Shown here: positions 1 through 7,404 of the stretch, piece after piece
Numbering within the stretch: the first letter of the stretch is position 1
How the letters are laid out: every line of letters begins with the position of its first letter
Source of the DNA: an uncultured Geobacter sp.
GTDB lineage: Bacteria > Desulfobacterota > Desulfuromonadia > Geobacterales > Geobacteraceae
DNA length: 38,027 nt
Reading direction: 5' to 3'
Assembly (NCBI GenBank): GCA_903915655.1
Contig: CAIWTU010000110.1
Span: 1-38,027 of the forward strand
Program-made: the position numbers and the translations under genes
The notes under the pieces: generated by a model
The model's input: the letters and a program-made list of their open reading frames with translations, nothing else
Database searches by the model: none
What the model was told of the DNA's origin: nothing

Positions 1-61
1 ACAATTTCCTGAAAATCCCACAAATAATTAACGACTTCAATATATTATCCGGCGGGTACTT

Positions 62-91
62 TTGACAAGAGGAGCCCGTCAGCCGTAAAAT
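62..91 (+). promoter_or_regulatory. Sigma-70-type promoter for the tRNA-Gly fragment
   Basis: A -35 box TTGACA (62-67) is followed after 18 bases by TAAAAT (86-91). The start of the tRNA-like sequence lies 13 bases beyond the -10. The promoter looks intact although the tRNA behind it is broken, so the locus may still be transcribed into whatever follows. Confidence 0.6.
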
Positions 92-103
92 AGCTTCTAC
101 TGC

Positions 104-145
104 GCGGGAGTAACTCAGTGGTAGAGTGCCTGCCTTCCAAGTGGG
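104..145 (+). tRNA. tRNA-Gly (anticodon TCC), 5' half only
   Basis: The sequence matches the 5' half of a bacterial tRNA-Gly: acceptor strand GCGGGAG at 104, a D arm containing CTCAGTGGTAGAG, and an anticodon stem-loop with loop CTTCCAA (anticodon TCC, 135-137). The anticodon stem CCTGC/GTGGG still closes using G-U pairs. After about 145 there is no variable loop, no GGTTCGA T arm and no CTCCCGC acceptor return in the next 100 bases. The gene is therefore a truncated pseudo-tRNA, probably a scar of integration or recombination at a tRNA locus. The matching 3' half is not in this window. Confidence 0.7.
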
Positions 146-149
146 AGAG

Positions 150-1100
150 TTTTCTTCAGGCACGGACGCACCGATTTTAGCCATGGAAACCCCGGGTAGG
201 GCAAGTACCCCCCTGCCCACCCCCGGACCGGGTACTTTTTCAGATCGATTTCGCGTAGTAGACCTCCTTCAAATATTAAATTTCCCTGTTGTCCTATCTT
301 AGTTAATAGCCCGCATTTTTTCAACCGTCGTTCTGGCTGATTTCTCCGAGGATGTTCCGGTTGTAAAATATATTTTGGCTCCTCCTCTATCCAAATTAAT
401 GTCTTAAGGAGTTCTGGTCAAAAGGCTGCACGTGTTCTAACCTCATGAAGATGCTCGGTAAACCTTGTCGCGAACATTATTCCGTTCGCTGTTTTGGCTA
501 TTTTCTGCCCGGGTCAAAGGGGTGTTTCAACCGAAATTCATACCATGTGAAAATCATTAAGGTATTTCCTACGCCAGCAATCGTGTGTATCATCATGATT
601 TTATGTTCCGCAGCACAAAGCTATCCATTCTGCTTCTAAACATCAGGGTCGATCTGTACGCAAACATCCTCTCTCGCCCCTTAAGCATCAACTGCTCAGG
701 AAAAGCTCACTAGTTTCCCGTAGACCCCACATGGAAAACAAGGAAGCAGCTTGTCCTAGCCTGAATCTCTTTCCTGATAACGCCGGTGCGCGGTGAATGT
801 GAGAGGAGTTATATACGGCAGGTATCGCCAACCGGCCAATCCGGCCTCTTGACCGAAGAAGGCCTTTATCCTTGACCCATAAAATCCCGGCATGAGTTTA
901 ACATTTCAGGCGCTTTCCAACCGCCACTGCGGCGAAATGGCGGTGGATAATGCCGGAACTGTACGAGGATCTGTACCAAACGGCAAGGTGGTTTCTTTTT
1001 CGCCTTCTTCTTTCTGCAATAGCCGATCCGCAGAAAGGCGGCGGGAAGGCACCTTGAAAAATATAACCTGATGCCCCGGCCCCGATTTCGCATTCGGTCC
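150..1100. other. Gene-poor stretch between the tRNA fragment and the first gene
   Basis: No reading frame here has a convincing ribosome binding site together with protein-like composition. On the minus strand an AGGAGG-like run lies near 268-274, and short open frames cross 115-324, 866-1093 and 898-1107, but none resembles a known family. A modest hairpin with 7-bp arms (ACCGCCA 920-926, TGGCGGT 938-944) lies downstream of the next minus-strand gene and could assist termination. This is probably decayed mobile-element DNA. Confidence 0.4.
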
Positions 1101-1103
1101 GAT

Positions 1104-1742
1104 TCAATTGTTCAGGTAAGCATCAGGCTTCGTGCCGTTCCGGGTTTCGAACTCCTCTTTCGTCATTTCTTGCGGTTGCCCGTTGACAAAATCCATGTAT
1201 ATGCGGGGGGCTTCCGGTGGCGCCGGAGAGGCGCCCTGACCAGGCCTGTTTTTTACTGCCGCCAACATGGCGCTCAAGACAAAGGTTACAAATGCCGGGT
1301 CCAGCTTGTCCAATAGCCCGGGTTCTTTTCCACCCGTGACTTCCTTCAATTCATTGATTTTTTCAGCAAGTATTATGGCCTGGTCGAGCGAGTTCTGACG
1401 GGGCTTTGGCGGTGCCTTGGGCTTCTTTTCAGGCTCTTTAACATTCAACCACTCAAAGAGCTTGGAGCGCGTAATTGTCTTCCTGAGCTCCGGGTCATTT
1501 TTCAGGTCCTGGAGGCCAAGCTTCAATATCTCAGCTTCAAGTTCCTCCTTGACGGCCGCCAGGCGGTCTACCTTTGGGATATCTATGCCGAACACTTTGG
1601 CGATGATGGCATCCCCGACCATAGGGTTAGCGGCAGCCCGCTCCTCCAGCAGTTTCAAAGCCATGACCTTCAGGTTTTCTTCGGGTGATCTACTGCGCCG
1701 CCCGCGTCTGGGGCGGGGTTCCTGCGGTTTATTGTTATTCAT
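1104..1742 (-). CDS. Hypothetical basic, charged helical protein
   Basis: No family is recognised. The 212-residue product begins with an Arg/Pro-rich basic tail (PRPRRGRRSRS near residue 10), followed by a helix-prone charged middle (about 25-105), a Pro/Lys linker (KAPPKPRQ near 110) and a C-terminal helical segment ending in an acidic/polar tail. There is no signal peptide or membrane segment. The ATG at 1742 is preferred over the TTG two codons upstream because GAGG sits 7 bases before it. It is transcribed divergently from the small protein at 1919. The basic N terminus suggests nucleic-acid binding, but that is inference only; the length and codon use look genuine. Confidence 0.6.
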   Translation of the reverse strand: MNNNKPQEPRPRRGRRSRSPEENLKVMALKLLEERAAANPMVGDAIIAKVFGIDIPKVDRLAAVKEELEAEILKLGLQDLKNDPELRKTITRSKLFEWLNVKEPEKKPKAPPKPRQNSLDQAIILAEKINELKEVTGGKEPGLLDKLDPAFVTFVLSAMLAAVKNRPGQGASPAPPEAPRIYMDFVNGQPQEMTKEEFETRNGTKPDAYLNN

Positions 1743-1864
1743 CACCAAACCTCACTTCGCTGCACTTTGGCACGACCACTTAGTCCGGATTATCCTATCC
1801 TCATTCCCTTATAGCATGTAGATCTGTAAAAAATCAATAGATTGAACGCATAAATGGGACAATA

Positions 1865-1893
1865 TTGGCACAATATGGTACCGTAACTATATG
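1865..1893 (+). promoter_or_regulatory. Promoter of the small protein at 1919
   Basis: TTGGCA (1865-1870) and TATATG (1888-1893) are separated by exactly 17 bases. A GGGAGGTG ribosome binding site follows at 1904-1911. The word ACAATATTGG / ACAATATGG is repeated in tandem over the -35 (about 1859-1878) and could be an operator. Confidence 0.5.
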
Positions 1894-1918
1894 GTTTTAA
1901 AACGGGAGGTGACTGTTT

Positions 1919-2170
1919 ATGGCTAACACTCCTGAGAAAGATCCAGATGTTACGGTGCTGCCTCGTTCAGTCAAGCATTACCACGTGGTTGTCAGCGAAG
2001 AGGTTCACGGGGCGCTTAAAGCCTACGCGGCAAAACACCAACTCTCAATGTGCAGTGCGACCGTAAAGCTCTTGAAGAGCGGCCTAAGAACGGAGATGGG
2101 TAACACCAAACCCCCGACCAACACCGGCATAGACGAATTAAGACGCCTGATACGGGAACTTGGCGAGTGA
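1919..2170 (+). CDS. Small ribbon-helix-helix-like protein
   Basis: This is an 83-residue protein. After a short polar N terminus it has a beta-strand-like segment (KHYHVVVSEEVHGAL, about 19-33) followed by two predicted helices (about 30-42 and 46-58). That order is typical of ribbon-helix-helix DNA-binding proteins and antitoxins. A Pro-rich linker leads to a short C-terminal amphipathic helix (about 70-82). The start is supported by GGGAGGTG upstream and a good promoter. No toxin gene follows directly; the next gene is convergent. The assignment rests on pattern alone, so a plain hypothetical protein remains possible. Confidence 0.6.
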   Translation: MANTPEKDPDVTVLPRSVKHYHVVVSEEVHGALKAYAAKHQLSMCSATVKLLKSGLRTEMGNTKPPTNTGIDELRRLIRELGE

Positions 2171-2283
2171 AGACAGGAGCTTCTGGTGGTTGTTTCAAGT
2201 CCAGTAACGTGGGCGGGACTGTACGAAAGACAGAACCTTCGAATTGACTTTCAGTTTATAAATGAAATAATGCCACTTCTCTA

Positions 2284-2523
2284 TTATCTTCTGTTTATAA
2301 ATTCATCATAAAGGGTAAAAGCCCGTTTAAGTTGGGATTGGACTGGTCCGGAAAGCGTTTTAAACTGTGTATTTCGTTTTAATAAGAATATCGTTTCGTC
2401 AAGTAATTTTGGCTTTTGACCAACCAGTGCCAACCCTCTTTTATACCTTGAAAGCACGTCTCTGGAAGAGTCCTTGTTCAAGCCTTTCGCCTCAAGCCAT
2501 GCAACAAATTGACTATAGTCCAT
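2284..2523 (-). CDS. Small protein coupled to the methyltransferase, SAM-like core-binding fold
   Basis: This 79-residue protein overlaps the last 11 bases of the cytosine methyltransferase gene. The start at 2523 is fixed by a perfect AGGAGG six bases upstream, inside the methylase coding sequence; a longer frame back to 2553 lacks such a site. The sequence FVAWLEAKGL followed by SRDVLSRYKRGL resembles the N-terminal core-binding (SAM-like) domain of tyrosine recombinases, but no catalytic domain follows. Translational coupling suggests an accessory role in the restriction-modification system, such as DNA binding or regulation. Function is not known. Confidence 0.65.
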   Translation of the reverse strand: MDYSQFVAWLEAKGLNKDSSRDVLSRYKRGLALVGQKPKLLDETIFLLKRNTQFKTLSGPVQSQLKRAFTLYDEFINRR

Positions 2524-3427
2524 GTAAAGCCTCCTGTTCAAAATATTGTCCAATCAATTTCCCTACGAACCTAGCAAGGTTTACAGGTACAGCGTTGCCT
2601 ATTAATTGCTCGACATCAGTTTTGCTACCCACCCATTTATAGTCGCTTGGAAAAGTCTGGATTTGAGCCCTTTCTACAGTAGTAAGAGGCCTCACCGAAT
2701 CTTGTACCGCAACAGGGTCGTTTGAATGCCCTTTGTATCCCTTAGGAATCGGGCGATTCACACCTCGAATAGTTGCGGCAGGTTCATCAATAGAATAAAT
2801 CCCCCGTCTGCTATAGTTTCTAGGGTGTCGATAATAGTATTCTGTTCCTAACACGTCTCCTAAATATTGTCTGACGGTCAAGGGTTTTTTATTTTTAAGC
2901 GCAGCCTTAATGTTTGGCAACAAAAACTCATGCTGGCTGTTTTTATGCCCTATACAGAAAAATCGCTTTCTCTTTTGTGGAACTCCACATAGTGAAGCAT
3001 CAAACACGTATTCTGTAAGTCCATAGCCACTACTTAGAAATTCGTTTCTCGCAACGCTGTAGGCGTTGCTGTTCAACACTCGGTCAACGTTCTCCATGAC
3101 AAACCATTCTGGAGAAATTCCGGATACGATACGAGCATAATCAAGAGTCAGGTTAGCTCGCTCGCTTTCGATACGTTTGCCAGCATGTGAAAAATCCTGA
3201 CACGGAGGGCCTCCCATAATTAGGTCTGGTGCCCATTGCTTAATATGAGCAACGGCATTTGTTACATCTGTTAAATCAAAAGAATATATTTGATGATCTT
3301 TGAAATTGCTTGCATAAGTATCTAGTGCGGGACCCCAATTATCATAGGCTGCAACAACATTGTGTCCAGCCCTAGTGAATCCCAGTGAAAGGCCACCACA
3401 GCCAGCAAATATGTCAACACAATTCAT
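2513..3427 (-). CDS. DNA (cytosine-5-)-methyltransferase of a Type II R-M system
   Basis: The enzyme transfers a methyl group from S-adenosylmethionine to C5 of cytosine, protecting host DNA from the neighbouring endonuclease. All diagnostic motifs are present in order: motif I FAGCGGLSLGF (about 7-17), the catalytic motif IV GGPPCQDFS with its PCQ Cys (about 72-80), motif VI MENVDR (about 111), motif VIII QKRKRFF (about 151), a short target-recognition region (about 180-245) and motif X IGNAVPVNLA near the C terminus. At 304 residues it is a compact, complete member. It is downstream of the endonuclease gene on the same strand, separated by 92 bases containing a strong hairpin. The Vsr nuclease across the divergent promoter fits a C5 methylase, because Vsr repairs T:G mismatches left by 5-methylcytosine deamination. 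Confidence 0.93.
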   Translation of the reverse strand: MNCVDIFAGCGGLSLGFTRAGHNVVAAYDNWGPALDTYASNFKDHQIYSFDLTDVTNAVAHIKQWAPDLIMGGPPCQDFSHAGKRIESERANLTLDYARIVSGISPEWFVMENVDRVLNSNAYSVARNEFLSSGYGLTEYVFDASLCGVPQKRKRFFCIGHKNSQHEFLLPNIKAALKNKKPLTVRQYLGDVLGTEYYYRHPRNYSRRGIYSIDEPAATIRGVNRPIPKGYKGHSNDPVAVQDSVRPLTTVERAQIQTFPSDYKWVGSKTDVEQLIGNAVPVNLARFVGKLIGQYFEQEALHGL

Positions 3428-3468
3428 AGGATGATTTTCTAATGGAATTTATTTGATAGTAGCAATAT

Positions 3469-3504
3469 ATACTGGTGACGTCAATATTCTGACGTCACCA
3501 GTAT
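3469..3504. repeat. Perfect 15-bp inverted repeat between endonuclease and methylase
   Basis: Left arm ATACTGGTGACGTCA (3469-3483) and right arm TGACGTCACCAGTAT (3490-3504) are exact reverse complements around a 6-base loop. Each arm contains the palindrome TGACGTCA. There is no T run after the stem on the minus strand, so a classical rho-independent terminator is unlikely. It may act as an attenuator, an mRNA processing hairpin, or an operator setting the endonuclease/methylase ratio. Confidence 0.85.
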
Positions 3505-3519
3505 TTGGTTAAAGTTTAA

Positions 3520-4626
3520 TTAATCGAACAAGCCAGGAGTATTTAAAATAATCGCGTCAAACCTTCTCTCAGGGCTAAGATAATTCTGGCCATCACCCAA
3601 AATAATATTTTTGATTTCTTTTTTCGTTATACGCGGTTTAGTTAAAAACGCCGACGCGAGATACGCATGAGTCGCGATGCCACTTACCGCAAACGCTTTA
3701 TCATTTTTGGTATTCAGCGATACTTCATCAATGATATTTGCATAATTTATTTTCCCATGATGAGAAAAGTCATACAGCATTCTTGCGAGCCAAATAACAG
3801 TTCTCATATGTCTAGACACTTTGAAGATATCGCGCTGTAAATCAAATTTTGCTTGATCGACAAACAAACGAGTGAAAGCAAAGTTACTCCACACGAATAT
3901 ATCTAAGCAATTTTCAGCCAGTTGAATTGATTTGCCATTGGTTTTCCAGACTGGCTGCATCACCAGAGCTGTTTGTTTAGTCAGTACTCTTAACAAGGCT
4001 TTATCGATTGATGCCACCATTTCTGACAAATAACCCTTCAAAGAATCGAAATCATTCCATTCTAAGATTTTCCCACATGAATCAGACATTAAGTTGTGCA
4101 AAACAGAGATATCATCTTTATAACAAGCAACGATGCTCAGAGCCAAATATATTATGCTATCTGGACGGACCACGATTTCACAGCTAAAATCCTCATGGGT
4201 GAGTTTGCACGTAGTATTGTCTGGTAAAGCAGTCAATTTAATTTCAATCATTTTCAACGAGGCTGAAGAACTAGAGTTCATCGTGACTAAGTCGATTCTC
4301 GGAAGAGTGCCTGTAACGAATTGCCGAAACGGAGGGTAATCACTTTCAAATGAAAAATACAAGTCGGGTGAATCAGGCTTCAACCCAAATAGCTGATCAA
4401 CAGAAATAAAGGAATGCTTAACGTTTAAATCCGAACCTAGTGTTAGATACACTAAGTTGAGCTGTTTGGAATACATGTAACATGCCAAGGCGGCTGGGAA
4501 AGACGAATTGAATTGGTTTTTTCCCCAGCTCTCCTCTTTAGTAAAATCCCGGTTTGAATTAACTATGCCGTAAAGACTCGGTTCCACATTTGAATTGTAC
4601 CCAATAAATGTTTCACAAAGCAACAT
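3520..4626 (-). CDS. Type II restriction endonuclease, HindVP/HgiDI-like
   Basis: The 368-residue protein resembles the HindVP family of Type II endonucleases (family target GRCGYC). Matching features are an N-terminal NSNRDF / SWGKNQFNSSFPAAL segment (about 24-46) and a PD-(D/E)XK core. In the core, the Asp in PRIDLV (about 110-115) precedes an EIKLTALPDNTT strand (about 127-138), followed by a CEIVVRPDSIIYLA segment (about 150-163). The pairing with a C5 methylase downstream supports the assignment. The family match is from memory of conserved motifs, so the recognition sequence is inference. The gene is AT-rich compared with flanking DNA, as is common for transferred R-M systems. It is divergent from vsr with a 75-base shared promoter region. 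Confidence 0.7.
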   Translation of the reverse strand: MLLCETFIGYNSNVEPSLYGIVNSNRDFTKEESWGKNQFNSSFPAALACYMYSKQLNLVYLTLGSDLNVKHSFISVDQLFGLKPDSPDLYFSFESDYPPFRQFVTGTLPRIDLVTMNSSSSASLKMIEIKLTALPDNTTCKLTHEDFSCEIVVRPDSIIYLALSIVACYKDDISVLHNLMSDSCGKILEWNDFDSLKGYLSEMVASIDKALLRVLTKQTALVMQPVWKTNGKSIQLAENCLDIFVWSNFAFTRLFVDQAKFDLQRDIFKVSRHMRTVIWLARMLYDFSHHGKINYANIIDEVSLNTKNDKAFAVSGIATHAYLASAFLTKPRITKKEIKNIILGDGQNYLSPERRFDAIILNTPGLFD

Positions 4627-4641
4627 CCAAAAATTGGTTTC

Positions 4642-4682
4642 GGCAAACTTGCCAATATTCCTTGTAACATCTAATGTATAAT
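4642..4682 (+). promoter_or_regulatory. Shared divergent control region of the endonuclease and vsr
   Basis: A consensus -10 TATAAT lies at 4677-4682, about 20 bases before the vsr ATG. A short palindrome GGCAA-AC-TTGCC is at 4642-4653. No Shine-Dalgarno precedes the vsr start, so its leader would be very short. No clear -35 partner was found at standard spacing. Confidence 0.4.
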
Positions 4683-4701
4683 TATTAAGCTATTTCTAAT
4701 C

Positions 4702-5133
4702 ATGGATACGTTATCAAAAGAGAAGCGGAGTCTATTGATGGGGCGCATCCGCTCAAAGGATACAACCCCAGAATTAGCAGTCCGACGCGTTTTGTTTAGA
4801 CAAGGATTGCGATATCGATTACATGTGCGTAAACTTCCCGGGTGCCCAGACATGGTTTTCCCCAAATATAGTACAGTGCTTTTCATAAATGGATGTTTCT
4901 GGCATGGGCATCCTTGCCGCAGCGCAATGGGAAAGAAAATGCCTCAAACAAACGCAAATTTTTGGTGCCTAAAAGTTCAAAGGAATATCGAAAGACAGAA
5001 CGTTGCGACACTAGCTTTACGCGAATTAGGTTGGAGGGTGTTTTGCATTTGGGAATGTGAAACGAAGGACATTAAACCTATTTCCGAGCTAAAACTTTTG
5101 ATCACAGAGAATTCTGTTAATGATGTTCCATAA
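4702..5133 (+). CDS. vsr: Very short patch repair endonuclease (Vsr)
   Basis: Vsr nicks DNA 5' of the T in T:G mismatches made by deamination of 5-methylcytosine, starting very short patch repair. At 143 residues it has the normal family length. Diagnostic sequences are MGRIRSKDTTPE (about 13-24), LHVRKLPGCPDMVFPK with the catalytic Asp (about 40-54), the FINGCFWHGHPC metal/catalytic segment (about 60-71) and FWCLKVQRNIERQ (about 84-96). It stands divergent from the endonuclease and methylase, the usual companion arrangement. The ATG at 4702 gives the canonical N terminus although no ribosome binding site is visible. Confidence 0.93.
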   Translation: MDTLSKEKRSLLMGRIRSKDTTPELAVRRVLFRQGLRYRLHVRKLPGCPDMVFPKYSTVLFINGCFWHGHPCRSAMGKKMPQTNANFWCLKVQRNIERQNVATLALRELGWRVFCIWECETKDIKPISELKLLITENSVNDVP

Positions 5134-5244
5134 CCAAGTCTTTTCGGACAGGCCTTATTTGCTTAAAAATAACGTTTGGTATTCTTATCCCGCTTTTGGA
5201 GCACCAACACACAAGAGTAACTACTTTCAGCGATTAAAAGTACA

Positions 5245-5275
5245 AAGAATAGTTATTCTTCTTGACGCAAGCGTC
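5245..5275. promoter_or_regulatory. Two adjacent palindromes upstream of the XRE gene
   Basis: AAGAATA-GT-TATTCTT (5245-5260) is a perfect palindrome with 7-bp arms, and GACGC-AA-GCGTC (5264-5275) follows four bases later. A possible promoter further downstream, TTGCGT with TATTTT at 17-base spacing (about 5300-5328), would drive the XRE gene. The pair is a candidate operator for autoregulation by the XRE protein. The 230 bases between vsr and this gene hold no credible coding sequence. Confidence 0.4.
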
Positions 5276-5366
5276 GGGGAGAATCGTGTAGCCATTCCGT
5301 TGCGTTCCACACTTTATTGTTGTATTTTTGTATTTATCAAAGTTCTCAGTAAAAGGAGCGTATCAG

Positions 5367-5600
5367 ATGGCGAGCAAAGAAGAAATCCTAAAGGAAATGC
5401 GATTGGAAAAACGCTTATCACAGAAGGAGGTTGCAGAAAAATTAGAAATTCCCCAACATGAGTATTCTGAAATAGAACGGGGAGTAAATCTGGATTCCGA
5501 CGTTGATGTTGATGAGGCGCTGAAACAGGTAAACATGATGCGTTCAACACGAAGCCGGACTGAGAGTAGTCCAGAGAGGGTAAGTAGGAAGAGCGACTGA
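5367..5600 (+). CDS. XRE-family helix-turn-helix regulator
   Basis: This 77-residue protein carries one Cro/CI-type helix-turn-helix: LRLEKRLSQKEVAEKLEI-like helices at about 9-28 followed by the QHEYSEIERG recognition segment (about 30-39). The ATG at 5367 is chosen because AAGGAG ends eight bases before it; a longer in-frame start at 5328 has no such site. Its position next to an R-M system suggests a controller-type regulator, but canonical C-boxes are not evident. The polar tail rich in Ser/Arg (about 60-77) is probably disordered. Confidence 0.8.
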   Translation: MASKEEILKEMRLEKRLSQKEVAEKLEIPQHEYSEIERGVNLDSDVDVDEALKQVNMMRSTRSRTESSPERVSRKSD

Positions 5601-5639
5601 AATAACAGCCGATTTTTCAAATTTGGTGCGGGCAACTGC

Positions 5640-5985
5640 TTACTTTATACTAAGTTGTTCATTCGATATCTCGTTTATTTCATAAGACCTACTGGTGTTA
5701 GGTTGTTTACTTTCTGATATAGGCAGTAGCACCTTTTTTAATGTTGCATATCCCACTTCCAACTCCTTGGCAGCCTTCCGTCCTGACACCTCGCCCGTTG
5801 TAAGGCCCTCCAAAACCGTTTTGTAGAGGGTATCGAACCCAAGGCTGTCAGTTAACCCTTGGCCTACCTATCTTCTTGCCCTCCTTAGCCACCCTGAACA
5901 TTCCTGCCCTTACCCTCTCTCGTATCAGTTCCAGTTCAAACTCAGCTAACGATGCCAGCAGGTTCAGGAGCAACCTCCCCAAAGT
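5640..5985 (-). pseudogene. Serine recombinase (resolvase/invertase) C-terminal remnant, frameshifted
   Basis: Reading the minus strand from 5985 gives LLLNLLASLAEFELELIRER followed by VRAGMF and EGKKIGRPR, a textbook resolvase E-helix and linker. The frame then stops at TGA (5848-5850). One frame over, translation continues with GLTTGEVSGRKAAKELEVGY and ATLKKVLL, the recombinase C-terminal helix-turn-helix, to a TAA at 5640-5642. The catalytic N-terminal domain with the active Ser is missing, with an in-frame stop at 5986-5988. It is therefore truncated and frameshifted and cannot act as a recombinase. It marks past mobile-element activity. Confidence 0.8.
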
Positions 5986-6041
5986 TTACTTTCACGCCCC
6001 AACCGCAGTCAAACTCGTTGGGGTGGTGTTAGAACGACTTG

Positions 6042-6977
6042 TTATTTTGCTGTGGCAACCGTATATGTATTCCCGTCGGTTGTTACAATAATCGTTTCAT
6101 TAATATCTGTCCCGTAAATCACCGCCCCAATGCTTTTTAGTGCATTAATCGTTTCGATATGCGGGTGTCCGTAACTGTTACCTGCCCCAGCCGTATAGAT
6201 TGCCGTCCCAGGCGTAATTCTTGCCAGAAATGCCGGAGAAGATGCGGTCCTTGAACCATGATGCCCTACTTTCAGAATCTGAACATGATGAAATGGAATA
6301 TCAGTAGCCGACAACATTCTGGCCTCGGATGCCTGCTCTGCGTCCCCTTCAAATAAGAAATCCACATTTCCGTAATCCAGTTCCGTAACGATACTGTTGT
6401 TGTTTGTCGTGCCGGATATATCGAAGGGATTGAGGACATTTAAAATAAGTGCCCCCGCCGTGATTGTGTCACCCCTTTTGCCGAGGTGCAGTTGCGCGTT
6501 GTTCACCGTTGCCGCAACCATGAAGTCCGAGTAGGTTTTGGTGGTGCTGGACTCTCCGTTGTACCATACCTGGTCAACCTTGAAATTATTCAGCACATCG
6601 ATTAAACCGCCTATGTGGTCAGCGTGGGGATGCGTGGCAATCATAACTTCCAGGTCGCCATCGACGTGTTGGTTTAGAAATTGAACAACCCCCGGCGAAC
6701 GCTCTCCGCCGTCGATAAGGATTTCGGTTGTACCTAGGTCAATGAGAATGGAATCCCCTTGGCCGACGTCAATGAAGTAAACATTTAGGTTGACACTGGG
6801 AGTAATGGACTGGACTTGAGCGGTTGTAACCGGAACAGTAGTTGAGGGTTCTGTTACTACGACTGATGTAGCAGGTGCAGGGGTTACGGTTGTGTGGAGG
6901 GGGCGATGACATCCCGTGCTAAATGTTAAAACGATGACAAGCAGTAACGTAACTGCCTTAAAGGGCCGAAAATGCAT
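6042..6977 (-). CDS. Exported MBL-fold hydrolase, ComEC C-terminal-like lipoprotein
   Basis: The protein has a lipoprotein-like N terminus: basic start, hydrophobic stretch LLLVIVLTF, then STGC as a possible lipobox. A Thr/Pro/Val-rich linker follows. A metallo-beta-lactamase domain begins with VYFIDVGQGDSILI and carries the metal site HPHADHIGG, a GDAE segment, and KVGHHGSRTASS. That series is typical of ComEC/Rec2-related stand-alone MBL proteins, which are thought to degrade nucleic acid or cleave phosphoesters outside the membrane. The ATG at 6977 is preferred because a TATAAT lies seven bases upstream (6984-6989), implying a nearly leaderless mRNA; an ATG at 6995 is the alternative. It is not evidently co-transcribed with its neighbours. 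Confidence 0.8.
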   Translation of the reverse strand: MHFRPFKAVTLLLVIVLTFSTGCHRPLHTTVTPAPATSVVVTEPSTTVPVTTAQVQSITPSVNLNVYFIDVGQGDSILIDLGTTEILIDGGERSPGVVQFLNQHVDGDLEVMIATHPHADHIGGLIDVLNNFKVDQVWYNGESSTTKTYSDFMVAATVNNAQLHLGKRGDTITAGALILNVLNPFDISGTTNNNSIVTELDYGNVDFLFEGDAEQASEARMLSATDIPFHHVQILKVGHHGSRTASSPAFLARITPGTAIYTAGAGNSYGHPHIETINALKSIGAVIYGTDINETIIVTTDGNTYTVATAK

Positions 6978-7049
6978 GCAGCGATTATACAGCATAAGAG
7001 GTGTAGTTATCCCTTGTTCCCCACCCCGCTTAGTTTGTTTAAGGTGCAA

Positions 7050-7404
7050 AATACTATCAACATGTGCACCGATCTAGGATTCTAGACCAAGTGTCTAGAA
7101 AAGCGCGAATTGTCGCTTAATACTGAATCCCTTCGGCGAATATGGCGTTGCTTTGCGCAGTCTGTAATGGTGCTGAGAAACAATAGAACGAATGAGGCGG
7201 ACAATATAGTTGGTAAGTGATGGATTGGATCGGGAAAGTGTAGTTTTTGATTGTAGGCAGCTCTCAGGTTGCCGGGAATTCAAAGTCTATGCAGCGCACC
7301 GAGTTGGGGATGTCGCCATTTAAGCCTATGTACAGGGCTCTGAGTTAAGTTCATCTCGCTGACAATTTACCCCAGGAGTAAGTATGGTGGTCTGAATACA
7401 CTAA
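7050..7404. other. Intergenic stretch without a supportable gene
   Basis: A minus-strand frame across 7095-7283 is open for about 60 codons but has no ribosome binding site and no recognised motif. Nothing else structured was seen. Confidence 0.4.

Noticed and set aside
1-184. Minus-strand frame from ATG at 184 open to the window edge, beginning MAKIGASVPEEN
   Set aside because: It runs antisense through the tRNA-Gly fragment, so most of its residues are explained by tRNA sequence; no family match.
445-639. Plus-strand frame of 64 codons
   Set aside because: No ribosome binding site and no protein-like composition or motif.
866-1107. Two overlapping minus-strand frames rich in Arg/Lys/Pro
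   Set aside because: Their composition follows from one simple-sequence stretch read in different frames; no motif supports either.
5120-5461. 113-codon plus-strand frame between vsr and the XRE gene
   Set aside because: Its second half overlaps the clear XRE gene in another frame and the first half crosses the palindromes; no homology seen.
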